Below are positions 52,909 to 63,393 of a DNA stretch of 64,000 nucleotides, one piece after another. The notes beneath the pieces were generated by a model. That model was not told where the DNA came from and ran no database searches. It saw only the letters and a list, made by a program, of their open reading frames with translations. How positions within the stretch are numbered: position 1 is the stretch's first letter; each line of letters opens with the position of its first letter. The translations under genes and the position numbers were made by a program. Source of the DNA: Woeseiaceae bacterium (lineage in GTDB: Bacteria > Pseudomonadota > Gammaproteobacteria > Steroidobacterales > Woeseiaceae); the NCBI GenBank assembly GCA_021773035.1, contig JAJFKU010000073.1, forward strand, positions 1-64,000, written 5' to 3'.

Positions 52909-53033
52909 GCCGCGTTGGGGAATGGCGGAAACGACTCCCCGGTGGCTCGGAACCATCGGTCGAGCCGCCTTGCTTGGGCAAGAGCGAATTAGCGATTGGT
53001 ATTACATAATACGAACAACAGAGGAATGACTGC

Positions 53034-55484
53034 GTGAGTTTTCTCGCATCATTTCGCTCTGACCAGATACTTGGACAGCTCATCGCAGAGCCGGATCCGG
53101 CGTCTCCGGCTGCACAGAAACTGGTCGGCAGGCTAAAAAGCGCCGGTAACAAAGCAGTGCCCAAGATCATCGATGCGCTCGCCCTGTCCGACAAGACCCA
53201 CACCATGGTATTGGTCGACATCCTCGGCGCAATGATCAACGACAAGAATCTCCTCATGTACAAGGAAGGGCTGGCCGATGGCAACGAGCGAGTCGTGTCC
53301 GGAACAGCCTGGGCGCTTTCCAGCAGCACCAGCTACAACGCAAACGGCCTGCTCGACTTCTTCGAGGATCCGGAAGTCTCGAAGGCGGCATTGATCGAAA
53401 TTCTTCGCGTTCACAAGCAGGACCTGAGCGTCCACGAACTGCTGCGTCACGCCTACGAATGCGAGCCGAAGGAAAAGGCCGCAATCTTCAAGATTATTCA
53501 GGAGACCATCAAGCCGGAGATGATCCCCGATTTGATTGCGCGAATGGGCGGCAAGGATCCTGTTATCAAGATTCACCTGATGCAGTTGCTTGCCAAATTC
53601 GACAGGGCGGAAATAACCAATGCCCTGGAGATGCAGCTCAAGGACCCGAACAAGATGGTTCGGGGCGCTGCTCTTGCGGCACTGTCAACGCGCGAAAGCA
53701 GCAGCATCAGCATCGACAAGGTTGCCGATGCGCTAGTCGATCCGGACCTGGATGTGCAAAGCAAGGCTGTTGACGTTTTGATCAAGATCAATCATCCCGA
53801 TACGGTTCGCTACCTGCTGCCGGCGCTGAAGGATGAGTCTGAGTATTCCCGCCGTGCCGCCGTTGAGGTGCTCAACGAAGTAGGCAATGAAACATCGGTG
53901 CAGGACCTGCTGGGCGCGATTAAGGACGACGACTGGTGGGTGCGATCACGCGCCGGCGATGCGCTTGCCGAGATTGGGGGGCCAAGAGTCGTCGACTCTG
54001 TTCTGAAACTGATCACCTCCGAGGACGAAGAAATTCGTCGTTCGGCAATCGAAATCCTGAATTCAACCAAGGACGAGCGCGCCGTTGCGGGCCTGATCCA
54101 GGCGACCGACGACACGGACTGGTGGGTCAGAGAGCGCGCAGTCGATGCACTATCGAAAATCGGCAGCCCGAAAGCTCTGCCGAAACTCGAGTCCATGCTC
54201 GGCGACAACCCCAAAACGGATACGGTTGTCATTCGAGCACTGGGCAAGCTGGGTAACCATAAACACATTTCGAAGATTGTGCCCATGCTGCAAAGGCCCG
54301 AACGCGCGATCCAGATAGAAGCAATCAAAGCCCTGTCGCAGTTGGCCGACGAAACGCATGCCGAAACGATTCGCAGCGTGCTGAAGAAGATCAAGCAATC
54401 CGACGAACATACCATTATCAACGCTGCGGACACCGCTCTGAAGAGCCTTGATGACCGCTACTCGGAAACCGTCATCGAGGAAAATGTACGCGCGGAGAAG
54501 ATCGGCGTGCACACCAAGACCCTGTTGCTCGACAATCAGGACCTCGAGAAACTACTCGGTGCACAGGCCGAGCAACAATCGGAAGCTGCTGCTGACGAAG
54601 CAGAGCCGGCGTCCGCTCCGGAAGCACCGACAGCGGCACCGGTACTCGACATCACGCAACTGCAGCCCGGCGATGTTATCGATGGTCGATACAAATATAT
54701 CGAAAAGATTGGTAAAGGCGCTTTCGGAACCGTACTGCTGATGGAAGACGAAGTTGTCGACGAACAACTGATTCTCAAGTTCCTGAACCCGAATGTCTCT
54801 TCGGACGAGGAGATGATGAAACGTTTCGTTCACGAGCTGCGGTATTCGAGAAAAATAACGCACCGCAACGTAATTCGAATCTACGACTTCCTGCACCTGC
54901 AGGGCTGTTATGCCATTTCCATGGAGTACTTTCCGTCCCACACGCTGTCCGGAGAAATCCCCGACAGTAAGCCGATGCAACTTTCCAAGGCGTTGCGCTA
55001 CTCGAAGGATATGGCAACCGGCATGACAATCGCGCATCAGGCGGGCGTTATTCATCGTGACCTGAAGCCGGCAAATATTCTGGTCAACAGCGATGGGTTG
55101 CTGAAGATTGTGGATTTTGGCGTCGCTGCCGCGGCCAGCAGTGGCGATACGCAGCTGACAAAAACCGGCTACGTTATCGGCTCGCCGAAATACATGGCAC
55201 CGGAACAGATTCTCGGCAAGAAGGTCGATGAAACCGCAGACGTCTACAGCATCGGAGTCATCATGTACGAAATGGTGACCGGAATCCCTCCTTACAGTCG
55301 CGGCGACCACATGTCCGTCATGTATCAGCACGTGCAGGGCAAGGCCAAGCCCTGCCAGGAGATCAATCCGGACTTGCCCGACGACTACGCAAATCTTATT
55401 GTTAGGGCCATGTCAGTTGACAAAACCAAGCGTTTTCAATCAATGGACGAGCTGACAGAAGCGCTAAACTCGATCAATCTCTGA
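53034..55484 (+). CDS. HEAT-repeat Ser/Thr protein kinase fusion
   Basis: The 816-residue product joins some twelve HEAT/PBS-lyase-like repeats (1-480, such as 'LLGAIKDDDWWVRSRAGDAL' and 'LIQATDDTDWWVRERAVDAL') to a eukaryotic-type kinase (about 547-816) through an Ala/Pro-rich linker. The kinase is complete: glycine loop 'IGKGAFGTVL', ATP Lys in 'LILKFL', catalytic loop 'HRDLKPANIL' near 675, 'DFG' near 693 and 'YMAPEQILG'. No membrane helix is present, so it is cytosolic, with HEAT repeats for binding partners. Translation begins at GTG with GAGGAA upstream. It stands eight bases before two PilT-type genes, so it probably acts on pilus retraction. Confidence 0.9.
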   Translation: MSFLASFRSDQILGQLIAEPDPASPAAQKLVGRLKSAGNKAVPKIIDALALSDKTHTMVLVDILGAMINDKNLLMYKEGLADGNERVVSGTAWALSSSTSYNANGLLDFFEDPEVSKAALIEILRVHKQDLSVHELLRHAYECEPKEKAAIFKIIQETIKPEMIPDLIARMGGKDPVIKIHLMQLLAKFDRAEITNALEMQLKDPNKMVRGAALAALSTRESSSISIDKVADALVDPDLDVQSKAVDVLIKINHPDTVRYLLPALKDESEYSRRAAVEVLNEVGNETSVQDLLGAIKDDDWWVRSRAGDALAEIGGPRVVDSVLKLITSEDEEIRRSAIEILNSTKDERAVAGLIQATDDTDWWVRERAVDALSKIGSPKALPKLESMLGDNPKTDTVVIRALGKLGNHKHISKIVPMLQRPERAIQIEAIKALSQLADETHAETIRSVLKKIKQSDEHTIINAADTALKSLDDRYSETVIEENVRAEKIGVHTKTLLLDNQDLEKLLGAQAEQQSEAAADEAEPASAPEAPTAAPVLDITQLQPGDVIDGRYKYIEKIGKGAFGTVLLMEDEVVDEQLILKFLNPNVSSDEEMMKRFVHELRYSRKITHRNVIRIYDFLHLQGCYAISMEYFPSHTLSGEIPDSKPMQLSKALRYSKDMATGMTIAHQAGVIHRDLKPANILVNSDGLLKIVDFGVAAAASSGDTQLTKTGYVIGSPKYMAPEQILGKKVDETADVYSIGVIMYEMVTGIPPYSRGDHMSVMYQHVQGKAKPCQEINPDLPDDYANLIVRAMSVDKTKRFQSMDELTEALNSINL

Positions 55485-55492
55485 GACACACG

Positions 55493-56596
55493 ATGGCACG
55501 AATAGACGCCTTTCTAAAGCTTGGCCTCGCACAGGGGTGTTCTGACATCCATCTGGCCGTCGGCGTACCGCCCATGCTGCGCATGATGGGCGATCTGATG
55601 CCCATCAAGTTCCGTGAACTCTCCGATACCGAGCTCGAGTCTTACATCCTCGAGATACTGAGTGCCAAACAGAAAGAGCGGCTGCAAAAGGGCCTGGACC
55701 TCGACTTTTCCTATGTAGCCGACGAAGGTGGCCGTTTTCGTGTCAACGTGTTTCGTAAGGCGACCGGCTACGGTGCCGTATTCCGGTTTATTCCGGGTGA
55801 CGTACCCACCCTGGATCAACTGCACGTACCACCGATACTAAAAAAATTCTGCGACTACCATCAAGGCATGGTGCTGGTGACCGGATCGACCGGTACAGGT
55901 AAATCTACGACGCTCGCGGCAATGATCGATCACCTCAACTCAACGCGCGCACTTAATATTATCAGTCTTGAAGACCCTATCGAGTTTGTGCACCCGAGTA
56001 AGCAGAGCCAGATTATCCAGCGAGAACTCGGCACCCACGTACAAAGTTTTGCCGACGGCGTTCGCGCTGCGATGCGCGAAGACCCGGACGTTATCCTGGT
56101 GGGCGAGCTTCGTGATGCGGAAACCATATCGATGGCGATGACCGCGGCAGAAACCGGCCACCTGGTACTCGGCACGCTGCACACTACCGGCGCGGTAAAA
56201 ACGCTGGACCGAATCATTGACGCCTTGCCGGGCGAGCTTCGGGAGCAAACCAAGGGCTTCCTGGCGATGAGCCTCAAGGCAGTCGTTACGCAGGTGCTTG
56301 TCAAAACGCCGGACGGACGCGGGCGAAGAGCGATTCTGGAAATCCTGGTCAACAGTCGGGCTACCGCCAAACTGATTACGTCCGACCAGACGCACCAGAT
56401 CCCCTCGCAGATGCAGACGGGCAAAGACCTCGGCATGCAGATGATGGACCAGACCCTGATCGATGCGATCAATGCCAAGGAAATCGATCCCGACGATGCG
56501 ATCCGCTTCGCCACCGACAAGTCAAAATTCAAGCGGTTCGTAACAGACACCAGCCTGCTCCCGGTAATCGATATCGGCGACCAATCGAAGTTGTGA
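55493..56596 (+). CDS. PilT-family ATPase, first copy
   Basis: The 367-residue product is a PilT/PilU hexameric ATPase. Walker A is '[20 protein letters not shown]' near residue 130, followed by the Asp box '[11 protein letters not shown]', Walker B '[20 protein letters not shown]' and the His box 'HLVLGTLHTTGAVKTLDRII'. The N-terminal PAS-like domain (1-100) starts 'CSDIHLAVGVPP'. It should power retraction of type IV pili. It sits between the HEAT-kinase gene and a second PilT gene; no pilB or pilC is present. The C-terminal tail after 335 (SKFKRFVTDTS) is longer than in PilT and could be regulatory. Confidence 0.93.
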   Translation: MARIDAFLKLGLAQGCSDIHLAVGVPPMLRMMGDLMPIKFRELSDTELESYILEILSAKQKERLQKGLDLDFSYVADEGGRFRVNVFRKATGYGAVFRFIPGDVPTLDQLHVPPILKKFCDYHQGMVLVTGSTGTGKSTTLAAMIDHLNSTRALNIISLEDPIEFVHPSKQSQIIQRELGTHVQSFADGVRAAMREDPDVILVGELRDAETISMAMTAAETGHLVLGTLHTTGAVKTLDRIIDALPGELREQTKGFLAMSLKAVVTQVLVKTPDGRGRRAILEILVNSRATAKLITSDQTHQIPSQMQTGKDLGMQMMDQTLIDAINAKEIDPDDAIRFATDKSKFKRFVTDTSLLPVIDIGDQSKL

Positions 56597-56600
56597 GGCG

Positions 56601-57662
56601 ATGAGAAAAATCGATAAATACCTGCAGGCGGCGCTGGAGAAGAATGCGTCCGATCTGCATTTTGTTTCCGGCGATCCGGTGCGCGCACGTGTGCATGGCA
56701 CTCTGCAGGCCATTATGGACGAAAAACTCAGCATCGAAGTGGTGCAGGAAGCGATGAAGGAAATCATGGACGGCGCGACACAGCGGACATTCGCCGAAAA
56801 TGATGCCGCCGATTTCGCCTGTGAAATCGAGAATGTCTCGCGATTTCGCGTCAACGTCTTCCGACACCTGAACGGTATCGGCGCCGTCTTTCGCGCCATT
56901 CCGTCAAAAGCCATGTCCCTGGAAGAACTCGACATGCCCGACGTCGTGCGCACCATGTGTCGCCATACGCAGGGGATGATTCTCGTGACCGGCAAGACCG
57001 GCTCCGGAAAATCGACGACGCTGGCCGCAATGATCGATGAAATGAACCGTCGCATGAAGGGCCATATCGTGACGATCGAGGACCCGATCGAATTTGTACA
57101 CGGCGCTAAAGGCTGCCTGATCAGTCAGCGCGAAATCGGCGTGCACAGCCCGAGCTTTGCAGACGCACTTCATTCTGCCTTGCGTGAAGACCCCGACGTC
57201 ATCCTGGTCGGTGAAATGCGCGACCTCGAGACGATTGGCATCGCGGTCACCGCAGCCGAAATGGGCATTCTTGTTATGGGTACTCTGCACACCAATGGTG
57301 CGGCACAGACTGTCGATCGCATCATCAACTCGTTTCCGGCGGACAAGCAGAGCCATATACGCACGATGATATCGACGTCGTTGCGTGGCGTGGTCTCACA
57401 GCAGCTGCTACCGACGACGCATCGACCCGGTCGCGCGGCGGCGCTGGAAGTCATGATCAACACGCCAGCTATCGCAAACCTCATTCGTCAGGGCAAGCTC
57501 GATCAGCTCGAAACCGCCATTCAGAGCGGCGGTCGCATCGGCATGAAGACGATGGACAATGCCCTGATGGAACTGGTCGACAAGGGCTGGGTATCGGGGC
57601 AAGAGGCCTATCAGCAGGCCAATAACAAGCACATGTTCGAGAAGCTCAAAGACATCGATTAA
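56601..57662 (+). CDS. PilT-family ATPase, second copy
   Basis: The 353-residue product is another PilT-family ATPase, clearly diverged from the first copy. Walker A is '[20 protein letters not shown]' near residue 130; Walker B '[20 protein letters not shown]' and the His box '[20 protein letters not shown]' follow. '[20 protein letters not shown]' contains the Asp box. The AIRNLIRE-like motif of PilT is '[15 protein letters not shown]', and '[16 protein letters not shown]' closes the core. It is separated from the first copy by four bases, so the two are one operon and may form mixed complexes, as PilT and PilU do. Confidence 0.93.
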   Translation: MRKIDKYLQAALEKNASDLHFVSGDPVRARVHGTLQAIMDEKLSIEVVQEAMKEIMDGATQRTFAENDAADFACEIENVSRFRVNVFRHLNGIGAVFRAIPSKAMSLEELDMPDVVRTMCRHTQGMILVTGKTGSGKSTTLAAMIDEMNRRMKGHIVTIEDPIEFVHGAKGCLISQREIGVHSPSFADALHSALREDPDVILVGEMRDLETIGIAVTAAEMGILVMGTLHTNGAAQTVDRIINSFPADKQSHIRTMISTSLRGVVSQQLLPTTHRPGRAAALEVMINTPAIANLIRQGKLDQLETAIQSGGRIGMKTMDNALMELVDKGWVSGQEAYQQANNKHMFEKLKDID

Positions 57663-57675
57663 TAATCGCCCGACA

Positions 57676-57684
57676 TGGCATAAT
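57676..57684 (+). promoter_or_regulatory. possible extended -10 of metG
   Basis: TGGCATAAT lies 31 bases before the MetRS ATG, the same nine bases as before the HEAT-kinase operon. No -35 was recognised. A transcript would start near 57691, leaving a leader of about 24 bases. Confidence 0.35.
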
Positions 57685-57714
57685 CGCGCCAATCGACCAA
57701 GCGCACACGCCACC

Positions 57715-59730
57715 ATGTCTCAGAAACAACGAAAAATCCTAGTCTCGAGTGCACTGCCATACGCCAATGGTTCGATCCATATGGGGCATCTTGTCGAGTA
57801 CCTGCAGACGGATATCTGGGTCCGCTTCCAGAAACTGCGTGGCCATCGCTGTACCTACGTCTGTGCTTCAGATTCGCACGGTACGCCGATCATGCTGAAG
57901 GCCCGGGAGCTCGATATCAGCCCGGAGGCGCTGACCGAAAAAGTGTCTGAGGAATTTGTTAGGGATTTCAAAGACTTCGGCATAGAATTCGACAACTATC
58001 ACACAACGCACTCCGAGGAAAACGAAGCGCTCGTTACAGAAATCTACACCAGGCTGCATGACGGTGGCGATATCTACACGCGCAATATCGAACAGTTCTA
58101 CGACGAAAAGGAAGGCATGTTCTTGCCGGATCGCTTCGTGCGCGGCACCTGCCCGGTCTGTAAGAGCGAAGATCAGTACGGGGACTCGTGCGAGGTCTGT
58201 GGCGCGACCTACGGACCCGACGATCTGATCGACCCGATATCAGTTCTTTCCCGCACTGCGCCGGTGAAGCGCGAATCTGAACACTACTTCTTCAGACTCA
58301 GCCGCTACGAGCAACAACTTCGCACCTGGATGGACGACGCAGCACTCGACAAAAACATGGTTGCAAAGCTGGACGAATGGTTTGCGACGGGCTTACAGGA
58401 TTGGGACATTTCGCGTGATGCGCCCTACTTCGGCTTTCGTATCCCGGGGACAGAAGACAAGTATTTCTACGTGTGGCTGGATGCGCCGGTCGGTTATATG
58501 GCGAGCTTCAAGAACCTGTGCGATCGCGATAGCAGCCTGGATTTTGACGAATACTGGGATGCCAACAGCGATGCCGAGGTTTACCACTTCATCGGCAAGG
58601 ACATCATGTATTTCCACACCCTGTTCTGGCCTGCAGTCCTGAAAGGCGCGGGTTACCGGCCACCAAGCAGCGTTTTCGCCCACGGCTTCCTGACGGTGAA
58701 CGGACAAAAAATGTCGAAAACCCGTGGCACTTTCATCAATGCTCGCACGTATCTGGATCACCTGAATCCCAGCCACCTGCGCTACTACTATGCGGCGAAA
58801 CTTGGCCCGACTATTGAGGACATCGATCTCAGCCTCGACGATTTCGTCGCGAGGGTGAACTCCGACCTCGTTGGCAAGCTGGTTAACATCGCCAGCCGCT
58901 GTGCCGGATTTGTCGCCAAACGCTTCGCCGGGCGCCTGGCAGACGCCTTACCGGACCCCGATCTGTTCGCGGAGTTCACGGATTGTTCCGAAATCATTGC
59001 CGAACACTTCGAACGCCGCGAGTACTCGAAGGCGATGCGGATGATCATGTCGCTGGCTGATAAGGCGAATCGTTACATTGACGAAAACAAACCCTGGGTC
59101 ATGATCAAAGACGAAGCCAAAACGGCTGAGGTACAGCAAGTTTGTACGCAAGGCCTGAATATGTTTCGCAGCCTGATGATCTATTTGTCGCCGGTCATAC
59201 CGGCGGTAGCCGAAGACGCATGCAGGTTTCTCGGCGAGGAGGAGTGGCGCTGGGACAATGCCACCTCACCGCTGCTGGGCACCGTAATCAAGAAGTTCAA
59301 ACCACTGTTGACGCGAGTCGAACCGGAGCAGGTAAGCGCCATGGTCGAACAATCCAAAGAATCGCTGGCCGGCAAATCCAGTGTCGCACCCGCAGAGCAC
59401 GATGACACGATCAGCATCGACGACTTCATGAAAGTCGATCTTCGTATCGCGCGGATCGAAAATGCGGAAGCCGTCGAGGGGGCCGACAAGTTGCTCGCGC
59501 TTACACTTGATACCGGCGACCGGACGCGTAGTGTATTCGCCGGCATCAAGGCTGCGTACGACCCACAGACGCTGATTGGACGCCACGTGGTCGTGGCTGC
59601 CAATCTGGCCCCTCGAAAAATGCGTTTTGGCGTGTCTGAGGGCATGGTTCTGGCGGCGGGTCCTGGCGGTGAGGATATATTCCTGCTGTCCCCTGATGAT
59701 GGCGCAAAACCGGGCATGCGCGTGAAGTAA
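57715..59730 (+). CDS. metG: methionyl-tRNA synthetase
   Basis: The 671-residue product is MetRS, class I. The HIGH motif is '[12 protein letters not shown]' near residue 17, the zinc knuckle '[19 protein letters not shown]' lies near 146-160, and KMSKS is '[11 protein letters not shown]' near 332. The C-terminal EMAP/Trbp111 domain (about 565-671, '[20 protein letters not shown]' through '[18 protein letters not shown]') makes the dimeric form. Residue count matches E. coli (677). It is followed after 16 bases by the rnf operon. Confidence 0.97.
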   Translation: MSQKQRKILVSSALPYANGSIHMGHLVEYLQTDIWVRFQKLRGHRCTYVCASDSHGTPIMLKARELDISPEALTEKVSEEFVRDFKDFGIEFDNYHTTHSEENEALVTEIYTRLHDGGDIYTRNIEQFYDEKEGMFLPDRFVRGTCPVCKSEDQYGDSCEVCGATYGPDDLIDPISVLSRTAPVKRESEHYFFRLSRYEQQLRTWMDDAALDKNMVAKLDEWFATGLQDWDISRDAPYFGFRIPGTEDKYFYVWLDAPVGYMASFKNLCDRDSSLDFDEYWDANSDAEVYHFIGKDIMYFHTLFWPAVLKGAGYRPPSSVFAHGFLTVNGQKMSKTRGTFINARTYLDHLNPSHLRYYYAAKLGPTIEDIDLSLDDFVARVNSDLVGKLVNIASRCAGFVAKRFAGRLADALPDPDLFAEFTDCSEIIAEHFERREYSKAMRMIMSLADKANRYIDENKPWVMIKDEAKTAEVQQVCTQGLNMFRSLMIYLSPVIPAVAEDACRFLGEEEWRWDNATSPLLGTVIKKFKPLLTRVEPEQVSAMVEQSKESLAGKSSVAPAEHDDTISIDDFMKVDLRIARIENAEAVEGADKLLALTLDTGDRTRSVFAGIKAAYDPQTLIGRHVVVAANLAPRKMRFGVSEGMVLAAGPGGEDIFLLSPDDGAKPGMRVK

Positions 59731-59746
59731 TCTCTACAATACAGGC

Positions 59747-60328
59747 ATGACAGAACTCATCGTCGTCCTCATCAGCACCGTCCTGGTCAACAATTTCGTG
59801 TTGGTCCGGTTTTTAGGGCTCTGCCCTTTTTTGGGTGTTTCGCGAAATCTCGAGGCCGCGACGGGAATGTCGCTGGCAACCGGCTTTGTTCTTACTCTTT
59901 CCTCGGCAAGTGCCTACCTGCTGCACCAATACGTCCTCGTGCCGCTGCAACTCGAATACCTGCGGACGATCAGCTTCATCCTGGTGATTGCTGCCAGCGT
60001 GCAGTTTACGGAAATCATGGTGCGTCGCCTCAGCCCGATGCTGGACCAGGTGCTCGGTATCTATATTCCACTGATTGCGACGAATTGCGCAGTATTGGGT
60101 GTCGCGTTGCTCAACGTGCAAGAAGCCAAGGGATTTGTACAATCGCTGTTCTTCGGTTTCGGTGCGTCCGCTGGTTTCGCGCTCGTCCTGGTGTTGTTTG
60201 CCGCGATGCGCGAGCGACTCGAGGCCGCCGATGTACCGGTAGCCTTTCGCGGCACGGCAATCGCCCTGGTAACGGCAGGCATCATGTCGCTGGCGTTCAT
60301 GGGTTTTTCCGGCATGGCCAGGCCCTGA
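59747..60328 (+). CDS. rnfA: RnfA/RsxA subunit of the electron transport complex
   Basis: The 193-residue product is the RnfA membrane subunit with six helices. '[20 protein letters not shown]' near the start carries the membrane Cys that binds the intramembrane cluster; a second Cys is in '[17 protein letters not shown]'. '[20 protein letters not shown]' is conserved. Rnf couples ferredoxin-NAD+ electron flow to ion transport, or keeps SoxR reduced in enterics. It is the first gene of rnfABCDG, ten bases before rnfB. Confidence 0.95.
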   Translation: MTELIVVLISTVLVNNFVLVRFLGLCPFLGVSRNLEAATGMSLATGFVLTLSSASAYLLHQYVLVPLQLEYLRTISFILVIAASVQFTEIMVRRLSPMLDQVLGIYIPLIATNCAVLGVALLNVQEAKGFVQSLFFGFGASAGFALVLVLFAAMRERLEAADVPVAFRGTAIALVTAGIMSLAFMGFSGMARP

Positions 60329-60338
60329 ATGATCGCCA

Positions 60339-60821
60339 ATGCTGATCGCCATCATGACAATCGCCGCCATCGCCCTGCTTGCAGGGCTTGGGCTCGGCTA
60401 CGCATCGCGGCGGCTGCCGAGCAGCGGCACGGATCTGTCGGAACGGGTCAATGAAATGTTGCCGCAGACACAATGTGCACAATGCGGCTACCCCGGTTGC
60501 CGACCGTATGCCGCAGCCGTGATCGACGGCTCAGCCGCAATCAACCTGTGCCCACCGGGCGGCGAGGAAACGGTCCAACGCCTCGCAAAACTGCTGGGCA
60601 GAGAGGCGATTCCGCTTGTTTCGTCCTCTATACCCTCAGTTGCCGTTATCGACGAGTCACTGTGCATCGGCTGCACGCATTGTCGTAACGCCTGCCCCGT
60701 TGATGCCATTGTCGGCGCACATCAACTGATGCATACCATCATCGCAAGCGAGTGCACAGGCTGCGAACTGTGTGTCGCCCCCTGCCCGGTCGACTGCATC
60801 AGCATGAGGCCGCTCAAGTGA
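60339..60821 (+). CDS. rnfB: RnfB/RsxB Fe-S subunit
   Basis: The 160-residue product has an N-terminal membrane helix ([20 protein letters not shown]), the four-Cys cluster segment '[20 protein letters not shown]' with a later 'NLCPPGG', and two 4Fe-4S ferredoxin motifs, '[17 protein letters not shown]' and '[16 protein letters not shown]'. It accepts electrons from ferredoxin. Length is shorter than the enteric form (192) since it ends right after the second ferredoxin motif. It overlaps rnfC by four bases (GTGA). Confidence 0.95.
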   Translation: MLIAIMTIAAIALLAGLGLGYASRRLPSSGTDLSERVNEMLPQTQCAQCGYPGCRPYAAAVIDGSAAINLCPPGGEETVQRLAKLLGREAIPLVSSSIPSVAVIDESLCIGCTHCRNACPVDAIVGAHQLMHTIIASECTGCELCVAPCPVDCISMRPLK

Positions 60822-62338
60822 GTGCTCCGACATACGATCTGGGCAAACTTCACGGCGGCCTGCGCTTGTCGTCTGAAAAATCTGCGTCGACCGATCGCGC
60901 AACCGTCGATGTTCCGCTACCGACACAACTGATAATGCCGATCACGCAGCATGTTGGAGACCCTGCGCAGCCCGTTGTCGGTATTGGCGAACGGGTTCTC
61001 AAGGGACAACTGATCGCCGAGCCTGATGGCACGCTCGGCGCTCCCGTCCACGCCTCATCTTCCGGCAAGGTCGTCGCGATCGAACCGTGGCCTGTAGCGC
61101 GCCGTTTCGGTGACAACGCGCCGTGCATCGTTATTGAATGCGACGGCAGGGACGAAGCGGTACAGGCGGCCGAAACGCTCCCTGACTTTCTGACCCTGAC
61201 GCCCGAAGACCTGCTCGGCAAGATACTGCAAGGCGGCATTGTCGGTCTTGGCGGAGCTGTCTTCCCGACGGCGCAAAAACTAATGCAGGCGCGAAGCTGC
61301 AACATCGATCACCTGCTGCTCAATGGCGTGGAGTGTGAACCTTATATCAGTTGCGACGACATGCTCATGCGCGAGCGCGCCGGCGAAGTCGTCGGCGGCG
61401 CCCGGATTCTCATGCACGCCCTGCAGATCGACGTCTGCTTCCTCGTCGTCGAAAGCGACAAACCGGAAGCCATCCGCTGCCTCGGCCAGGTGCTGAGCGA
61501 TATTGACGATGAACGCATCGTTCTCAAACAGGTACCGACGATTTATCCATCGGGCGGCGAAGACCAACTCGTACAACTTGTCACCCACCGGGAGGTTCCA
61601 AGCGGCGGATTGCCCTCCGACGTTGGCTGCCTGGTACAGAATGTCGGCACCGCCGCGGCAATCCACGACTGGATAGTCGCCGGCGAGCCCCTGATATCGC
61701 GTATCACGACGATTACCGGCGACGGCGTAAGCAAACCACTTAATGTACGCGCACGCATAGGCACGACAATCGCCGATATCGTTGCACTCGCCGGCGGTTA
61801 TACCGAACACGCGGAGCAACTGATCATCGGTGGACCGATGACCGGCAAGTCCGTAACGACCGATCGCGTTCCGCTGGAGAAGGCGAGCAACTGCATACTC
61901 GTCTCTTCAGAGATCGAAGCGCCGGGGCCCGAACTTCCCTGCATTCGCTGCGGTGACTGCGCAGCAGTCTGTCCGGTACAGCTGTTACCGCAGCAGCTGT
62001 TCTGGTACGCCTGCGCGGACGACGAGAAAAAACTGCGCGAGTTTGGCCTGATCGACTGTATCGAGTGCGGCTGCTGCGATCTGGTCTGTCCCAGTCATAT
62101 CCCCCTGACTGCGGACTTCCGGGTAGCCAAGGGCCGTATCCGCGAACTCGCCGACGAAAAAGCCAGAGCACAGAGGGCACGACATCGCTTCGAGGCCCGT
62201 AACGACCGGCTTGAGCGCGATCAGGCCGCGAGAGACGAGCAACTCGCCCAACAAAAAACGGCGGCAAAGACGGCTGGGCCGGCGGCTATCGCAGAAATTC
62301 TCAAACGCAAACAGCGCCAGAGTGAGGACGACGAATAG
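60818..62338 (+). CDS. rnfC: RnfC/RsxC NADH-binding subunit
   Basis: The 506-residue product is the soluble RnfC subunit. An N-terminal barrel-like region ([15 protein letters not shown]) is followed by the NADH/FMN domain with '[18 protein letters not shown]' and '[20 protein letters not shown]', and by two 4Fe-4S motifs, '[17 protein letters not shown]' and '[17 protein letters not shown]'. A short basic coiled tail ends the protein. Translation starts at GTG 60818; 22 listed residues before it belong to rnfB. It overlaps rnfD by one base. Confidence 0.95.
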   Translation: MSAPTYDLGKLHGGLRLSSEKSASTDRATVDVPLPTQLIMPITQHVGDPAQPVVGIGERVLKGQLIAEPDGTLGAPVHASSSGKVVAIEPWPVARRFGDNAPCIVIECDGRDEAVQAAETLPDFLTLTPEDLLGKILQGGIVGLGGAVFPTAQKLMQARSCNIDHLLLNGVECEPYISCDDMLMRERAGEVVGGARILMHALQIDVCFLVVESDKPEAIRCLGQVLSDIDDERIVLKQVPTIYPSGGEDQLVQLVTHREVPSGGLPSDVGCLVQNVGTAAAIHDWIVAGEPLISRITTITGDGVSKPLNVRARIGTTIADIVALAGGYTEHAEQLIIGGPMTGKSVTTDRVPLEKASNCILVSSEIEAPGPELPCIRCGDCAAVCPVQLLPQQLFWYACADDEKKLREFGLIDCIECGCCDLVCPSHIPLTADFRVAKGRIRELADEKARAQRARHRFEARNDRLERDQAARDEQLAQQKTAAKTAGPAAIAEILKRKQRQSEDDE

Positions 62339-63393
62339 TGGAGTTCACACGCGGCGAAGCACCATTCCTGACTCCTCGAGCGAGCGTCCCTTCATTGATG
62401 CTGCAGGTACTTGTCGCACTGATACCGGCGGCGATGGCGCACGTCTGGTACTTCGGCCCGGGCTTCGTCTTTAATCTCCTGGTTGCGGCGTTCTTCGCCG
62501 CGGCCGGCGAGACGGTAATGCTCAGCCTGCGCAGCCGTAAGCCGGAAACCGGACTGACCGACTACAGTGCCCTGGTGACCGCTGCCCTGCTGGCGTTCGC
62601 CTTACCGTCGTTAACGCCGTGGTGGGTTACCGCAACTGGCGCGTTGTTCGCGGTTGTCGTTGCGAAACATCTCTACGGTGGCCTTGGTTTCAACATATTC
62701 AATCCCGCGATGGCCGGCTACGTCGTTGTCCTCGTCGCCTTCCCGATGCACCTTAACCTCTGGGTTGCACCGCAGATGGGCGATCTCGACTATCAGCGCC
62801 TGACGATTCTGCAGACCTTGGGCTTCACGTTGACAGGTTCTCTACCGGACACCATCACATTCGATGCGATCAGTCGCGCGACACCGCTGGACGTCATGAA
62901 ATCCGGCCTCAACAACGCGCGTACTATCAGCGAAATCCGTTCGATACCCATCATGGGTGACTTCGGCGGGCGCGGCTGGGAGTGGATCGGCAACTTTCTC
63001 GCAATCGGTGGCTTCTGGCTACTGATCAAGAAGATAATTCGCTGGCAGATTCCTGTCGGCGTGGGTCTGGGACTGCTGTTACCGGCGACGATAATGTATC
63101 TGATCGAACCCGGTTCTCATGCCAGCCCGGGCTTTCATCTGTTCGGCGGCGCGACCATTCTCTGCGCATTCTTCATAGCGACGGACCCGGTCTCCGCCGC
63201 CACCAGCCCCAGGGGCCGGCTAATCTACGGGCTGGGTATCGGCTTCCTGATTTACTGCATTCGCCGCTGGGGAAGCTATGCCGATGGCGTTGCTTTCGCC
63301 GTGCTGCTTATGAATATGGCGGTACCCGCCATCGATTATCTGACCCGGCCGCATATCGTCGGGCACGACGACCACGGTGACCGCAGTGGCTGA
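62338..63393 (+). CDS. rnfD: RnfD/RsxD membrane subunit
   Basis: The 351-residue product is RnfD with nine to ten helices, related to NqrB. 'GLTDYSALVTAALLAFALPS' and 'HLYGGLGFNIFNPAMAGYVV' are conserved. The residue that carries covalent FMN is the Thr expected in the S/T-G-A-T-like stretch; the candidate here is 'FDAISRATPLD', whose Thr follows Ala. Translation starts at GTG 62338, the last base of the rnfC stop. It overlaps the rnfG start. Confidence 0.94.
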   Translation: MEFTRGEAPFLTPRASVPSLMLQVLVALIPAAMAHVWYFGPGFVFNLLVAAFFAAAGETVMLSLRSRKPETGLTDYSALVTAALLAFALPSLTPWWVTATGALFAVVVAKHLYGGLGFNIFNPAMAGYVVVLVAFPMHLNLWVAPQMGDLDYQRLTILQTLGFTLTGSLPDTITFDAISRATPLDVMKSGLNNARTISEIRSIPIMGDFGGRGWEWIGNFLAIGGFWLLIKKIIRWQIPVGVGLGLLLPATIMYLIEPGSHASPGFHLFGGATILCAFFIATDPVSAATSPRGRLIYGLGIGFLIYCIRRWGSYADGVAFAVLLMNMAVPAIDYLTRPHIVGHDDHGDRSG

